This document shows, one piece after another, positions 1-5,893 of a DNA stretch of 17,063 bases. A program made the translations under genes and the position numbers. The notes under the pieces are model-generated. The model made no database searches. It was not told where the DNA came from and saw only the letters and a list, made by a program, of their open reading frames with translations. The stretch covers positions 1 to 17,063 of the forward strand of contig QKBW01000015.1 of assembly GCA_003245875.1 (NCBI GenBank). Direction: 5' to 3'. Source of the stretch: Candidatus Kaiserbacteria bacterium (GTDB lineage Bacteria; Patescibacteriota; Minisyncoccia; Phycocordibacterales; UBA918). Numbering within the stretch: position 1 is the first letter of the stretch; each line of letters starts with the position of its first letter.

Positions 1-209
1 CCCGCATTGAGATATATCTTGGTAAAGGTATCCTGCACCACCTCCTCCGCATCGGGCGGCCGGTGCAAAATGCTCATGGCCTTACGCATAAAGGCCGCCT
101 GGTAGCGATCGAGCAACACGGCAAACAACCACGGGTGCGACTGCGATCGCAACAAGATATCCTCGTCCGAAAGCCCATCGGCGCTGTCAGTGGAAGAAAA
201 ACCTAACAT
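1..209 (-). CDS. RNA polymerase sigma factor, sigma-70/ECF-like, N-terminal part (runs off left edge)
   Basis: Reading the minus strand from the ATG at 207-209 gives 69 residues that stay open to the window edge. The segment resembles sigma-70 region 2 of ECF-type factors: an acidic N-terminus (SDEDILLRS) that leads into a helix (LFAVLLDRYQAAFMRKA), followed by PPDAEEVVQDTFTKIY, which matches the conserved D-A-E-(D/E)-x-x-Q-(D/E)-x-F-x-(K/R) motif of region 2.2. Regions 3 and 4 would lie to the left of the window. It would direct core RNA polymerase to a set of promoters; no target or anti-sigma partner is visible. It is divergent from efp. A -10-like element sits 6 nt before the ATG and no SD is present, so a leaderless mRNA is possible. 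Confidence 0.8.
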   Translation of the reverse strand, partial: MLGFSSTDSADGLSDEDILLRSQSHPWLFAVLLDRYQAAFMRKAMSILHRPPDAEEVVQDTFTKIYLNA

Positions 210-224
210 TGTCTTATAATAGTA
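210..224 (-). promoter_or_regulatory. -10 region of the sigma factor gene, leaderless-type spacing
   Basis: On the minus strand TGG-TACTAT (219-224, extended -10 form) overlaps TATTAT (216-221). The latter is separated from the ATG by 6 nt, which would put the transcription start at or next to the start codon. No good -35 is visible. Inference from sequence only. Confidence 0.4.
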
Positions 225-372
225 CCAAAATTCGGTGGTGAAAGTTGCTTTGCTTTTGTGCTGTAATTCTGATATAACTGTCGGCGTTAATTAGTAATTA
301 CACCGAGCAATATGCAATTTTGTTCCAGCGATTTTTGGCGGGGAAAAGCCAAAGATTCGGAACTAAGTGCAA

Positions 373-378
373 TATAGT
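373..378 (+). promoter_or_regulatory. Possible -10 element of efp
   Basis: TATAGT matches the -10 consensus at five of six positions and lies 23 nt before the efp ATG, predicting a leader of about 16 nt without an SD. No convincing -35 precedes it. The rest of the 210-401 intergenic region is AT-rich and shows nothing else I can name. Confidence 0.3.
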
Positions 379-401
379 CGCTTTGCTCCTTATTTCACTC
401 A

Positions 402-983
402 ATGGCTGTCCTCTCATACAACGAAATACTTACCAAAAAGGTCATTATTTTTGATGATGAACCTTTTTTGGTACTTTCTCACCACGTCTTTCGCAAACAA
501 CAGCGTAAGCCGGTCAATGTTACCAAACTTAAGAGCCTGATCTCCGGGCGTGTAGTTGAGAACACTTTCCATGTGAACGAAACGGCAGACGAGGCCGAAC
601 TGGAGCGCAAAGACATCGTCTTTGTGTTTAAGAATGAAGGTAAAGGTGAATACACCTTCCATACGAAAGGACAACCAGGTGAACGTTTTGCCCTTTCAGC
701 CGACCTGATCGGTGACCAGGGCAAATGGATCAAAGAAAAAAGTGAGCTTGAGGCTATGCTTTTCAACGACGAGGTCATTGGAGTCAAAGTACCGATCAAG
801 GTTGAACTTAAGGTCACAGAGGCTTCTGAGGCGGTCAAAGGTAATACCAGCTCCGGTGCCACCAAAGAAGTGAAGGTGGAAACCGGTGCTGTGCTCCAAG
901 TCCCCCAATTCATCAATCAGGGAGATATTATCTCTATCAACACTGACGCCGGCACCTACTCCGAGCGCGTAGAGAAAGCGTAA
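402..983 (+). CDS. efp: Elongation factor P with a non-lysine (Gln34) loop tip
   Basis: This 193-residue protein has the normal length and three-domain layout of EF-P: a KOW-like N-terminal domain (about 1-66, with DDEPFLVL and TKLKSLISGRVVENTF), a central OB domain, and a C-terminal OB domain with VKGNTSSGATK, ETGAVLQVPQFI and the final GTYSERV. EF-P binds between the ribosomal P and E sites and relieves stalling at polyproline. Aligned without gaps to E. coli EF-P, the loop that normally reads KPGKGQA reads RKQQRKP, so the modified Lys34 is Gln34. The usual beta-lysylation, hypusination-like or rhamnosylation chemistry therefore has no substrate residue at this position. There is no SD before the ATG. 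The gene is monocistronic and followed directly by a strong hairpin terminator. Confidence 0.95.
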   Translation: MAVLSYNEILTKKVIIFDDEPFLVLSHHVFRKQQRKPVNVTKLKSLISGRVVENTFHVNETADEAELERKDIVFVFKNEGKGEYTFHTKGQPGERFALSADLIGDQGKWIKEKSELEAMLFNDEVIGVKVPIKVELKVTEASEAVKGNTSSGATKEVKVETGAVLQVPQFINQGDIISINTDAGTYSERVEKA

Positions 984-1000
984 CGCATCATCACCACAGT

Positions 1001-1040
1001 AAAACGCCGCGGCGGGGTATCCTCCCTACCGCGGCGTTTT
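1001..1040. terminator. Rho-independent terminator after efp (probably bidirectional)
   Basis: The arms aaaacgccgcgg (1001-1012) and ccgcggcgtttt (1029-1040) are perfect 12-bp complements. They flank a 16-nt loop that can pair further (GGGG with CTCC). The right arm runs into TTTTGGTTTT for + strand transcripts, and the A-run gives a U-tract for minus-strand transcripts. It starts 18 nt after the efp stop. The stop codon of the small minus-strand ORF lies in its loop. Confidence 0.85.
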
Positions 1041-1208
1041 GGTTTTGCGATGTTCTGCCCACTTACGATACCGGCACCTCCACGCCGGCACCCACCAGTT
1101 GAACAATACTGCCAAGATGACGAGCAGCATCGAACCCGCCAGTGAGTAGGTAAGGAAAGCAAACAAAAGGCTGTGGGTTGTCCGGTACACATAGACCGAC
1201 AACCCCAT
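1026..1208 (-). CDS. Small hydrophobic protein, possibly the frameshifted 3' part of an SD-led gene
   Basis: A 60-residue ORF with a long hydrophobic stretch (about residues 13-43, from SLLFAF to LFNWWVPAW) and a basic tail (RCRYRKWAEHRKTKTPR), the look of a single-pass or hairpin membrane peptide. I do not recognise a family. It has no SD of its own. However, 38 nt upstream there is an excellent SD (GAGGAGGAG, 1252-1260) spaced 5 nt from an ATG (1244-1246) in another frame. That frame starts MDLTVFIPTMVGQ and then becomes cysteine-rich and unprotein-like, running into the efp terminator. One extra base at the GGGG run (1203-1206) or a -1 ribosomal slip would join MDLTVFIPTMVGQWG to LSVYVYRTT and the membrane segment. 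The intended gene is therefore probably 1026-1246, read with a shift or containing an assembly error. Confidence 0.4.
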   Translation of the reverse strand: MGLSVYVYRTTHSLLFAFLTYSLAGSMLLVILAVLFNWWVPAWRCRYRKWAEHRKTKTPR

Positions 1209-1243
1209 TGCCCGACCATTGTCGGGATGAACACGGTCAAGTC

Positions 1244-1278
1244 CATAGTAACTCCTCCTCTGGTTTCAGAGTAGTATA
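1244..1278 (-). promoter_or_regulatory. Promoter -10 and strong SD of the small minus-strand gene
   Basis: On the minus strand a TATACT -10 (1273-1278) precedes GAGGAGGAG (1252-1260), followed 5 nt later by ATG (1244-1246). A strong SD is exceptional here: most housekeeping genes in the window have none. A hairpin CCCGAC-4 nt-GTCGGG (1211-1226) follows within the first codons, immediately before the second possible start at 1208. Confidence 0.45.
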
Positions 1279-1298
1279 ATTTGCCCATTCTGGCAATA

Positions 1299-1333
1299 AA
1301 CACAAAAAGGTCCGTACAGGACCTTTTTGTGTT
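1299..1333. terminator. Terminator of the rpsF-ssb-rpsR operon
   Basis: A perfect 15-bp stem, aacacaaaaaggtcc with its complement ggacctttttgtgtt, encloses a 5-nt loop (GTACA). It lies 19 nt beyond the rpsR stop on the minus strand, and its T-rich arm makes a U-tract in either direction. Confidence 0.85.
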
Positions 1334-1352
1334 CGATATAAAATATCGTTTT

Positions 1353-1550
1353 CTAGTGCTTGATGTACGGCAATAGAGCCATAAATCGAGCGCGCTTGAT
1401 CGCACCAGCAAACTGGCGCTGTGCAGCAGCGGTGAAACCGGTGCGCTTGCGACCGTGCATACGTGAGTGTGGATTGACGTGATGCGCGAGCTTGGTGATG
1501 TCTTTGTAGTCGATGTGTGTAGCAGGTACTACTTTTGTTTCGTTTTCCAT
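1353..1550 (-). CDS. rpsR: 30S ribosomal protein bS18
   Basis: A 65-residue basic protein showing the S18 signature: IDYKDITKLAHHVNPHSRMHGRKRTGFTAAAQRQFAGAIKRARFMALLPY. The last segment corresponds to the conserved Q-R-x-L-x-x-A-I-K-R-A-R-x-(L/M)-x-L-L-P-(Y/F) motif. S18 binds with S6 on the platform of the small subunit. It is shorter than E. coli S18 (75 residues), mainly at the N-terminus. It is the last gene of rpsF-ssb-rpsR and is separated from ssb by an unusual 130-nt hairpin; rplI, which often follows rpsR elsewhere, is absent here. No SD precedes the ATG; the leader is A/T-rich. Confidence 0.95.
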   Translation of the reverse strand: MENETKVVPATHIDYKDITKLAHHVNPHSRMHGRKRTGFTAAAQRQFAGAIKRARFMALLPYIKH

Positions 1551-1590
1551 AATTTAACTTCGAATTTTAATTTCAATTCAGCATCATATC

Positions 1591-1720
1591 TTTTTTAGAC
1601 CTAAGGATGCTCCAGATACAAGGCGCCGGAGGAAATTGGTACGAATGGGACAACAGTCCAGTGAGTATCAATTTACCGAACGGCAACGCCGTAGATGGAG
1701 TATATCTTTGGTCTAAAAAG
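1591..1720. repeat. 130-nt imperfect inverted repeat filling the ssb-rpsR gap
   Basis: The left end TTTTTTAGACC (1591-1601) and right end GGTCTAAAAAG (1710-1720) are complementary over 10 bp. The interior keeps pairing: GCTCCA with TGGAGT, GGCG with CGCC, GGAAATTGGTAC (1630-1641) with GTATCAATTTACC (1665-1677), and GGAC-AACA-GTCC at the centre. The ssb stop codon (1713-1715) lies in the right arm. There is no U-tract after it on the minus strand, so it is not a simple terminator. It could be an RNA hairpin that tunes rpsR expression or protects mRNA, or a small MITE-like insertion. The pairing is seen by eye; the function is unknown. Confidence 0.6.
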
Positions 1721-2150
1721 GGATGTCCTCAGGGTTAATCTCTTCCTCCGGATACTCCGGTGCCTTCGGCGCGTCGTTAGCTGGGCCGGCTGGTGCTTCG
1801 GTATTGAAGTTACCGTCGCGAGCACCACCATCGGCACCGAATTGGAAGCTGTCAGCAATGATCTCGGTGCGGTATTGCTTGGCACCATCCTTGTCCCAAC
1901 TACGGGTCTGCAAACGACCTTCAATAAAGACAGGGCGGCCTTTCTTAAGCCATTTTCCCGTCACCTCGGCCAGCTTCCCGAAGGCTACCACATTGTGGTA
2001 TTCGGTTTGCTCCTGCTTATTGCCATCCTTATCTGTGTAAGAACGGTTGGTGGCAACACCAAATGAACACACCTGGTTGCCGTTTGGCATGGCACGCATC
2101 TCCGGATCACGGGTCAGGTTGCCATAAATCATTGCTTTATTGAGATACAT
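1713..2150 (-). CDS. ssb: Single-stranded DNA-binding protein
   Basis: This 145-residue protein starts MYLNKAMIYGNLTRDPEMR, the usual first strand of the SSB OB fold. It continues with VCSFGVATNRSYTDKDGNKQEQTEYHNVVAFGKLAEV and WLKKGRPVFIEGRLQTRSW to about residue 108. A Gly/Pro/Glu-rich linker and the acidic tip EEEINPEDIPF follow; that tip recruits partner proteins (replication restart, RecO, and so on). SSB coats single-stranded DNA as a tetramer. It lies between rpsF and rpsR, as in many bacteria. The start has no SD. A perfect TATAAT at 2177-2182, overlapping the end of rpsF, may be an internal promoter, but no clear -35 accompanies it. Confidence 0.95.
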   Translation of the reverse strand: MYLNKAMIYGNLTRDPEMRAMPNGNQVCSFGVATNRSYTDKDGNKQEQTEYHNVVAFGKLAEVTGKWLKKGRPVFIEGRLQTRSWDKDGAKQYRTEIIADSFQFGADGGARDGNFNTEAPAGPANDAPKAPEYPEEEINPEDIPF

Positions 2151-2177
2151 ACTGCAAAAAAGTTACTAGTGCCCTTA

Positions 2178-2726
2178 TTATACCTCTTTTGTCGTATCTT
2201 CGTCTTCGTTTACCTCCTCAGCTGCGTCAGCCTCGGTGTCTTCAGCAACTTCCGCTGCTTCATCAGACTCTTCGTCTGTCACCTCTTCGCCTTCGGTCAC
2301 ATCAACAGTAACCACACGCTTTGCAACCAAAGCCTCGTGGAAGAAGAATGGGTGTTCCTCTTCACCACGGGTAAGCTTGATCAAAAGTGCGCGCAAGATG
2401 TCAGCACGAGCCTCGATCTCAGCCAAGATGGCTGGTGCGTTGCTTGGCAGTGCACTAAAACGTACCCAACCAAAGTAGGCGCTCTTGTATGAACGGTTCT
2501 TTCCTTCAGTATGTTTTACCACCGGATAAGCCAGTTCGAAACGCTGTGGTGCTTCCTCAACAGAAACCTCACCGCCGTGAGTGGCAACAACCGCTTTGAT
2601 GCTGTTAAAGACGTCTACTACTTCCCCTTCGGTCACTGTTGGAAGTACGTGGAAAGCGAGCTCGTAGCTGACCTGATCTTTCTGGTCAGCCGCCGCTTCA
2701 GCGACCGGCATTGGTTCATTACTCAT
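2178..2726 (-). CDS. rpsF: 30S ribosomal protein bS6 with acidic C-terminal extension
   Basis: 182 residues. The core S6 fold covers about residues 18-130: SYELAFHVLPTVTEGEVVDVFNSI, FELAYPVVKHTEGKNRSYKSAYFGWVRFSA, then EIEARADILRALLIK and HPFFFHEAL. S6 pairs with S18 on the 30S platform; both genes share this operon with ssb. After about residue 135 the protein is almost purely acidic (EGEEVTDEESDEAAEVAEDTEADAAEEVNEDEDTTKEV). Such tails are known in some S6 proteins; E. coli S6 carries added glutamates. The N-terminal 17 residues are also extra. No SD is present. A good promoter lies upstream and the A/T-rich leader is about 30 nt. Confidence 0.93.
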   Translation of the reverse strand: MSNEPMPVAEAAADQKDQVSYELAFHVLPTVTEGEVVDVFNSIKAVVATHGGEVSVEEAPQRFELAYPVVKHTEGKNRSYKSAYFGWVRFSALPSNAPAILAEIEARADILRALLIKLTRGEEEHPFFFHEALVAKRVVTVDVTEGEEVTDEESDEAAEVAEDTEADAAEEVNEDEDTTKEV

Positions 2727-2758
2727 GAATGAATTGTCTTTATTTATTAACGTCGCCT

Positions 2759-2787
2759 AAAATAACACGATTATGCGATAATGACAA
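2759..2787 (-). promoter_or_regulatory. Promoter of the rpsF-ssb-rpsR operon
   Basis: On the minus strand TTGTCA (2782-2787) and TATTTT (2759-2764) are spaced by exactly 17 bp, giving a sigma-70-type promoter with a leader of about 25-30 nt before the rpsF ATG. It lies back to back with the vanY promoter at 2812-2820. Confidence 0.6.
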
Positions 2788-2811
2788 CCTACCATCACGG
2801 TTGCAAAAGCG

Positions 2812-2820
2812 TGGTACAAT
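2812..2820 (+). promoter_or_regulatory. Extended -10 promoter of the vanY-like gene, leaderless-type
   Basis: TG-G-TACAAT is a good extended -10 element. It ends 7 nt before the ATG at 2828, so the transcription start would coincide with that ATG. This favours 2828 over the upstream in-frame ATGs at 2729 and 2819, the first of which lies in front of the promoter. Confidence 0.5.
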
Positions 2821-2827
2821 GCGAGAC

Positions 2828-3745
2828 ATGTCACACCTCCAAAATCGACAAACAAAACTCATTATTGGTATCATTTCTACCTTTGCAATTGGTTTTGGTG
2901 CTCTCTCTCTCTGGAGTACCTACACCCTCCATGCTACTCGTGCCGAACGTGACCAACTGACGTTGCAAAATGATTCCTCAGCAGCAAATCTTGATCTTGC
3001 CAGTAGTAGCATTGCCGAATTGACCGACCAGATATCTATGCTTACCATCGACCTTGAGGATATGACCGCTGACTACGAGCGCGAGAAGCAAAAAAATGAT
3101 GACTTTGAAGCTGAATATCGCGACATCATCAATACAGTGTATGATCTCGATAAATTATCCAAAACAGACAAAGAACTACTGCAAAAGTATTCAAAGGTGT
3201 ACTTCTTGAATGAAAATTACATACCTTCAAAATTAAGTGATATTCCGGAAGAATACATTCTTGCCGGTCATGCACCACAAGAATTCCACAGTAGTGCTCT
3301 CTCCTTCTTAGAGGATATGCTAGATGCAGCAGCCGAGGACGGGGTCGATCTTAAGGTCGTGTCGGCTTATCGTTCTTTTGATACACAAGCTCAGCTCAAA
3401 GGTACGTACCTACAAACGTATGGTACCGGTGCCAACACTTTCTCGGCTGATCAAGGGTACTCGGAGCACCAACTCGGTACAGCGATCGACCTGAGTGACC
3501 CGGCCACTGGTGGCCCGTATGATGCCTTTGGTGATACTGAAGCCTACCAATGGCTTTTGAGGCACGCCTATCGTTATGGCTTTGTCCTTTCATATCCTGA
3601 GGATAACGAATATTACGTTTACGAACCGTGGCACTGGCGTTTTGTTGGCCGTGACCTGTCTCGTGCCCTTCATCGCGCTGACGCCAACTTCTACGATTGG
3701 GACCAACGACAAATCGATGACTACTTGCTCAGTATTTTTGATTAG
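2828..3745 (+). CDS. Membrane-anchored VanY-type D-alanyl-D-alanine carboxypeptidase (M15B)
   Basis: 305 residues from ATG 2828, chosen because an extended -10 ends 7 nt before it and because the longer reading would add residues encoded by promoter DNA. Layout: short basic N-terminus, one membrane anchor (about 11-30), a coiled coil (about 35-105), then an M15 peptidase domain (about 140-290). Zinc and catalytic motifs are intact: YRS (R182) that positions substrate, S-x-H-x-x-G-x-A-x-D (H214, D221), and EPWHWRF (E266 and H269). The family removes the terminal D-Ala from peptidoglycan stem peptides or lipid II outside the membrane. The coiled coil suggests dimerisation or binding to another envelope protein. 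A small membrane-protein gene follows after 8 nt. Confidence 0.88.
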   Translation: MSHLQNRQTKLIIGIISTFAIGFGALSLWSTYTLHATRAERDQLTLQNDSSAANLDLASSSIAELTDQISMLTIDLEDMTADYEREKQKNDDFEAEYRDIINTVYDLDKLSKTDKELLQKYSKVYFLNENYIPSKLSDIPEEYILAGHAPQEFHSSALSFLEDMLDAAAEDGVDLKVVSAYRSFDTQAQLKGTYLQTYGTGANTFSADQGYSEHQLGTAIDLSDPATGGPYDAFGDTEAYQWLLRHAYRYGFVLSYPEDNEYYVYEPWHWRFVGRDLSRALHRADANFYDWDQRQIDDYLLSIFD

Positions 3746-3753
3746 CGTTAATT

Positions 3754-4170
3754 ATGAAGAAGCTAAAGAAATTCTGGTACTGGCTTGAATACATTCCCGA
3801 CCATCTTTACCCTTTCAAGACCGAAATCGAGGGGCAGTTTGTGCGTGGATTACGCGCCTACCAAGCAAATATGGAACGGGCCTTTGAAAAATTTGGCCCA
3901 CACAAAATTGGATACAAGCTCAATCTCTACCGAGGAATTTGGCACGTCTTTGGTTCGATACTGGTAATCATTGCCGCTACTGAAATATCAAAGCGTATTT
4001 TTGGCACTGAAACTGCACTTTACCTTATGCTAGCAGTTGTGGCGGTTGTGCTTTTCTTCCAGGAATTCTATTCTCATCCTCGCCGCTATCATCAGTCAAG
4101 GACAAAGAGCTTTACCGATTGGTTTACCTGGGTCACCCCCATCGCCCTCTACCTTATCTTTTGGTCTTAA
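3754..4170 (+). CDS. Uncharacterised integral membrane protein, about three segments
   Basis: A 138-residue protein I do not recognise. The first 55 residues are amphipathic, with many aromatic and basic residues (KKLKKFWYWLEYIPDHLYP). Three hydrophobic stretches follow: about 61-77 (GIWHVFGSILVIIAA), 86-104 (ETALYLMLAVVAVVLFF) and 122-137 (DWFTWVTPIALYLIFW). A His/Arg-rich loop (SHPRRYHQSRTK) lies between the last two. It starts 8 nt after the vanY-like gene and is likely co-transcribed with it, so a role in the envelope is plausible but unproven. The ATG has no SD. Its TAA overlaps the convergent tatD stop codon, sharing 4167-4170. Confidence 0.7.
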   Translation: MKKLKKFWYWLEYIPDHLYPFKTEIEGQFVRGLRAYQANMERAFEKFGPHKIGYKLNLYRGIWHVFGSILVIIAATEISKRIFGTETALYLMLAVVAVVLFFQEFYSHPRRYHQSRTKSFTDWFTWVTPIALYLIFWS

Positions 4171-5039
4171 TGGCGACCAAGGTATTGTCGACTGGCATTT
4201 TCAAGTAGCTGCACCCGTACTACTTCCTCATCCATATTTTTTATTTCTGCGATTTTCTTATACACCTCTTTCACCATCCATGGCTCGCAACGCACTCCGC
4301 GGTGTGGCACCGGCGCGACATACGGGCTATCAGTTTCGGCATGAATACAATCAAGCGGCGCGTTCTTCACCACCTCCTCATAATCTTTCGCAAAGGTGAT
4401 CACACCAGTGAACGAAATAGTGCCCCCAATATCAAAAAATCGCTTGGCCTGCTCCCACGTACCGGCATAAAAGTGAATATTGAACGGTACCTTCACGTAC
4501 TGCTTTAGGGTCGCGTAGGTATCGTCGTACACATTACCCACCCCAGCCTCAGTCTTGGCGCTCGCCTCGTTACCCTTCGCATCACGAGTGTGAATCATAA
4601 GCGGCAAACCAAGCTCATTAGCCAACTCAATTTGCGCAATAAAGGCGGCTTCTTGCAGATCTTTGGTATCCTGCTCTAAACGGTAATAATCGTAGCCACA
4701 CTCTCCTATCGCTATCACCTTTGGACTTTTGGCCAACTCCCGGTAGTACGCTGCATCAAACTGCTCACCGTGACTGGTAAACGTTTTCATATTTTCACCG
4801 AGCTCCTGCTCGTCATGGTAGCTTGGCGCTGTGTGGACCGGATGGAGGCCGATAATGGCAAAGCCATTATCGGCCTCCTCGGCTATCTCTACCGCTCGTT
4901 TACTCGTATCCTTTTGTGTTCCTACATTAAAAACTCCCACCCCCTTCTCAGCGCAGTTAGTCATTACCGCCTGCCAATCCTCAGTAAACGCATTGATATT
5001 CACATGGGCGTGTGTGTCGATGTATTGAAACTCTTTCAT
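4167..5039 (-). CDS. tatD: TatD family metal-dependent hydrolase / DNase
   Basis: 290 residues, near the usual 260-270 with short insertions. The metal ligands of the TatD TIM barrel are all present: H-x-H near the N-terminus (IDTHAHVN, H10 and H12), E113 in AIGECGYDYY, H150 in LMIHTRDA, H189 in NIHFYAG and D237 in ETDSPYVAP. The family has 3'-5' exonuclease/DNase activity and is linked to DNA repair and turnover. It is last in a string AbrB-like gene, 81-aa membrane protein, hydrolase, tatD; the hydrolase stop is 12 nt upstream. An extended -10 (TG-A-TAGGAT) ends 6 nt before the ATG, so it may also have its own leaderless transcript. The gene contains a perfect 15-bp palindrome with a 3-nt loop (4845-4877) encoding residues 54-64. 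It overlaps the convergent gene end by 4 nt. Confidence 0.92.
   Translation of the reverse strand: MKEFQYIDTHAHVNINAFTEDWQAVMTNCAEKGVGVFNVGTQKDTSKRAVEIAEEADNGFAIIGLHPVHTAPSYHDEQELGENMKTFTSHGEQFDAAYYRELAKSPKVIAIGECGYDYYRLEQDTKDLQEAAFIAQIELANELGLPLMIHTRDAKGNEASAKTEAGVGNVYDDTYATLKQYVKVPFNIHFYAGTWEQAKRFFDIGGTISFTGVITFAKDYEEVVKNAPLDCIHAETDSPYVAPVPHRGVRCEPWMVKEVYKKIAEIKNMDEEVVRVQLLENASRQYLGRH
4845..4877. repeat. Perfect 15-bp inverted repeat with 3-nt loop inside tatD
   Basis: GAGGCCGATAATGGC (4845-4859), AAA, GCCATTATCGGCCTC (4863-4877). The arms are exactly complementary, and the element encodes EADNGFAIIGL in tatD. By uniform-base arithmetic such an arm length at this spacing is not expected by chance in 17 kb. 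It resembles a product of template switching or an inserted palindromic element. Confidence 0.85.
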
Positions 5040-5045
5040 AGCGTC

Positions 5046-5054
5046 ATCCTATCA
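5046..5054 (-). promoter_or_regulatory. Extended -10 in front of tatD, leaderless-type spacing
   Basis: On the minus strand TG-A-TAGGAT includes the TGA stop codon of the upstream hydrolase and ends 6 nt before the tatD ATG. No -35 is clear. Weak evidence alone, but it fits the pattern seen before four or five other genes. Confidence 0.35.
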
Positions 5055-5657
5055 CGCCAGCAACACTTCTTTAAGCTCTGGAAATTCGGGTTGGAAAAAG
5101 TGGCCACGATCGGTAAAGGTATGCAGTATGGATGCAGGGTATGCCGCCGCCAATCGCTCACCGTGATGATATGGTACATACGGATCATCCTGTGCATACC
5201 ACAAATGTACAGCGGCAATATCGTTCTTAAAACCTCGCCACGTCGCAAGATCAACCTTAAATCCTCCCACATCCGGACACTCTTTATCGTCGACCACACC
5301 GGCAACCAAATGAAGCTGTTTGATGGTTACCGGTATGGTATTTTCTGAAAGATAGCGCAAGAGAAAACCGCCACCGAGCGAATAACCAATGAGTGTGACC
5401 CCATTACGCAAGTATGGCACCACCTTATCAAACCAAATCGCCCAGGCCGTGTAATCAGCATTGAGTTTGTTCGGCATGCTTATGTAGATAAAATCGTGTG
5501 TGTCTGCCACTTCGCTTTCCAACCATTTTCGCCACGATTGCCACTCTGGTGCGTATGGGTCAAACTCCCGCGCCCGCAAAAAATCGTAAAACGCTTCGGC
5601 TGTATCAAACGAGTCTCCACCATGTACAAACACTATCTGTGGTCTCTTATTTTCCAT
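5052..5657 (-). CDS. Alpha/beta hydrolase, small serine-hydrolase type
   Basis: 201 residues, the size of RBBP9/YdeN-type small alpha/beta hydrolases. The first strand leads to an oxyanion motif (IVFVHGGDSFDTAE, HGG 12-14). The nucleophile elbow is GYSLGG (Ser93), the acid is probably Asp157 or Asp158 in WYAQDDPYVP, and the base is His186 in DRGHFFQPEFPEL. The triad therefore looks complete. The substrate cannot be inferred; it is most likely a cytoplasmic esterase or peptidase-like enzyme because no signal peptide is seen. Its ATG overlaps the end of the upstream 81-aa membrane-protein gene by 11 nt, so translation is probably coupled. tatD follows 12 nt after its TGA. Confidence 0.85.
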   Translation of the reverse strand: MENKRPQIVFVHGGDSFDTAEAFYDFLRAREFDPYAPEWQSWRKWLESEVADTHDFIYISMPNKLNADYTAWAIWFDKVVPYLRNGVTLIGYSLGGGFLLRYLSENTIPVTIKQLHLVAGVVDDKECPDVGGFKVDLATWRGFKNDIAAVHLWYAQDDPYVPYHHGERLAAAYPASILHTFTDRGHFFQPEFPELKEVLLA

Positions 5658-5892
5658 ATTTCTTCATCCACCACCGCTTAAAGACCGGCAGTGAAAGGGT
5701 TGAGAGTACGTAACCACCGGTCGGAACCAATGCGTTCACGAGCGGATCGGCTACGCCGATCCGCCACATAAAGAACGACGCCACAGCGTAGGTAATAGTG
5801 GCAACAATCGCTCGCCTGGTCTTGCTTGTTTCCCAAGCTTTATCCATCTCCACTCTGTTATTACGCGCCAAAATATCTTCAATACTTTGCAT
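5647..5892 (-). CDS. Small two-segment membrane protein downstream of the AbrB-like gene
   Basis: 81 residues from ATG 5892. A longer reading to 5988 exists, but it overlaps the AbrB-like gene in another frame and is Ser/Arg-rich, so it was rejected. A charged helix (MQSIEDILARNNRVEMDKAWETSKTRR) is followed by two hydrophobic segments (about 29-45 and 50-68) and a basic end (FKRWWMKKYGK). I do not recognise the family. It is one base from the AbrB-like stop (TAA-T-ATG) and overlaps the hydrolase start by 11 nt, so the three genes form one tight unit. A toxin-like role next to an AbrB/MazE-fold protein is conceivable but nothing in the sequence proves it. It carries a perfect 10-bp palindrome at 5742-5764. 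Confidence 0.72.
   Translation of the reverse strand: MQSIEDILARNNRVEMDKAWETSKTRRAIVATITYAVASFFMWRIGVADPLVNALVPTGGYVLSTLSLPVFKRWWMKKYGK
5742..5764. repeat. Perfect 10-bp inverted repeat with 3-nt loop in a coding sequence
   Basis: GCGGATCGGC (5742-5751), TAC, GCCGATCCGC (5755-5764). It lies within the 81-aa membrane-protein gene and encodes RIGVADP between the two membrane segments. It has the same architecture (perfect arms, 3-nt loop) as the tatD and ileS palindromes. Confidence 0.8.
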
Positions 5893-5893
5893 A

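Noticed and set aside
1607..1737. Plus-strand ORF of about 43 codons inside the ssb-rpsR hairpin (MLQIQGAGGNWYEW...)
   Set aside because: It looks superficially protein-like, but it is antisense to the operon, overlaps the ssb end, and has no promoter or SD; the palindrome explains the region better.
2729..2827. Longer start (ATG 2729) for the VanY-like gene
   Set aside because: The extra N-terminus would be encoded by the divergent promoter region and would lie upstream of the extended -10 at 2812-2820; the anchor follows naturally from ATG 2828.
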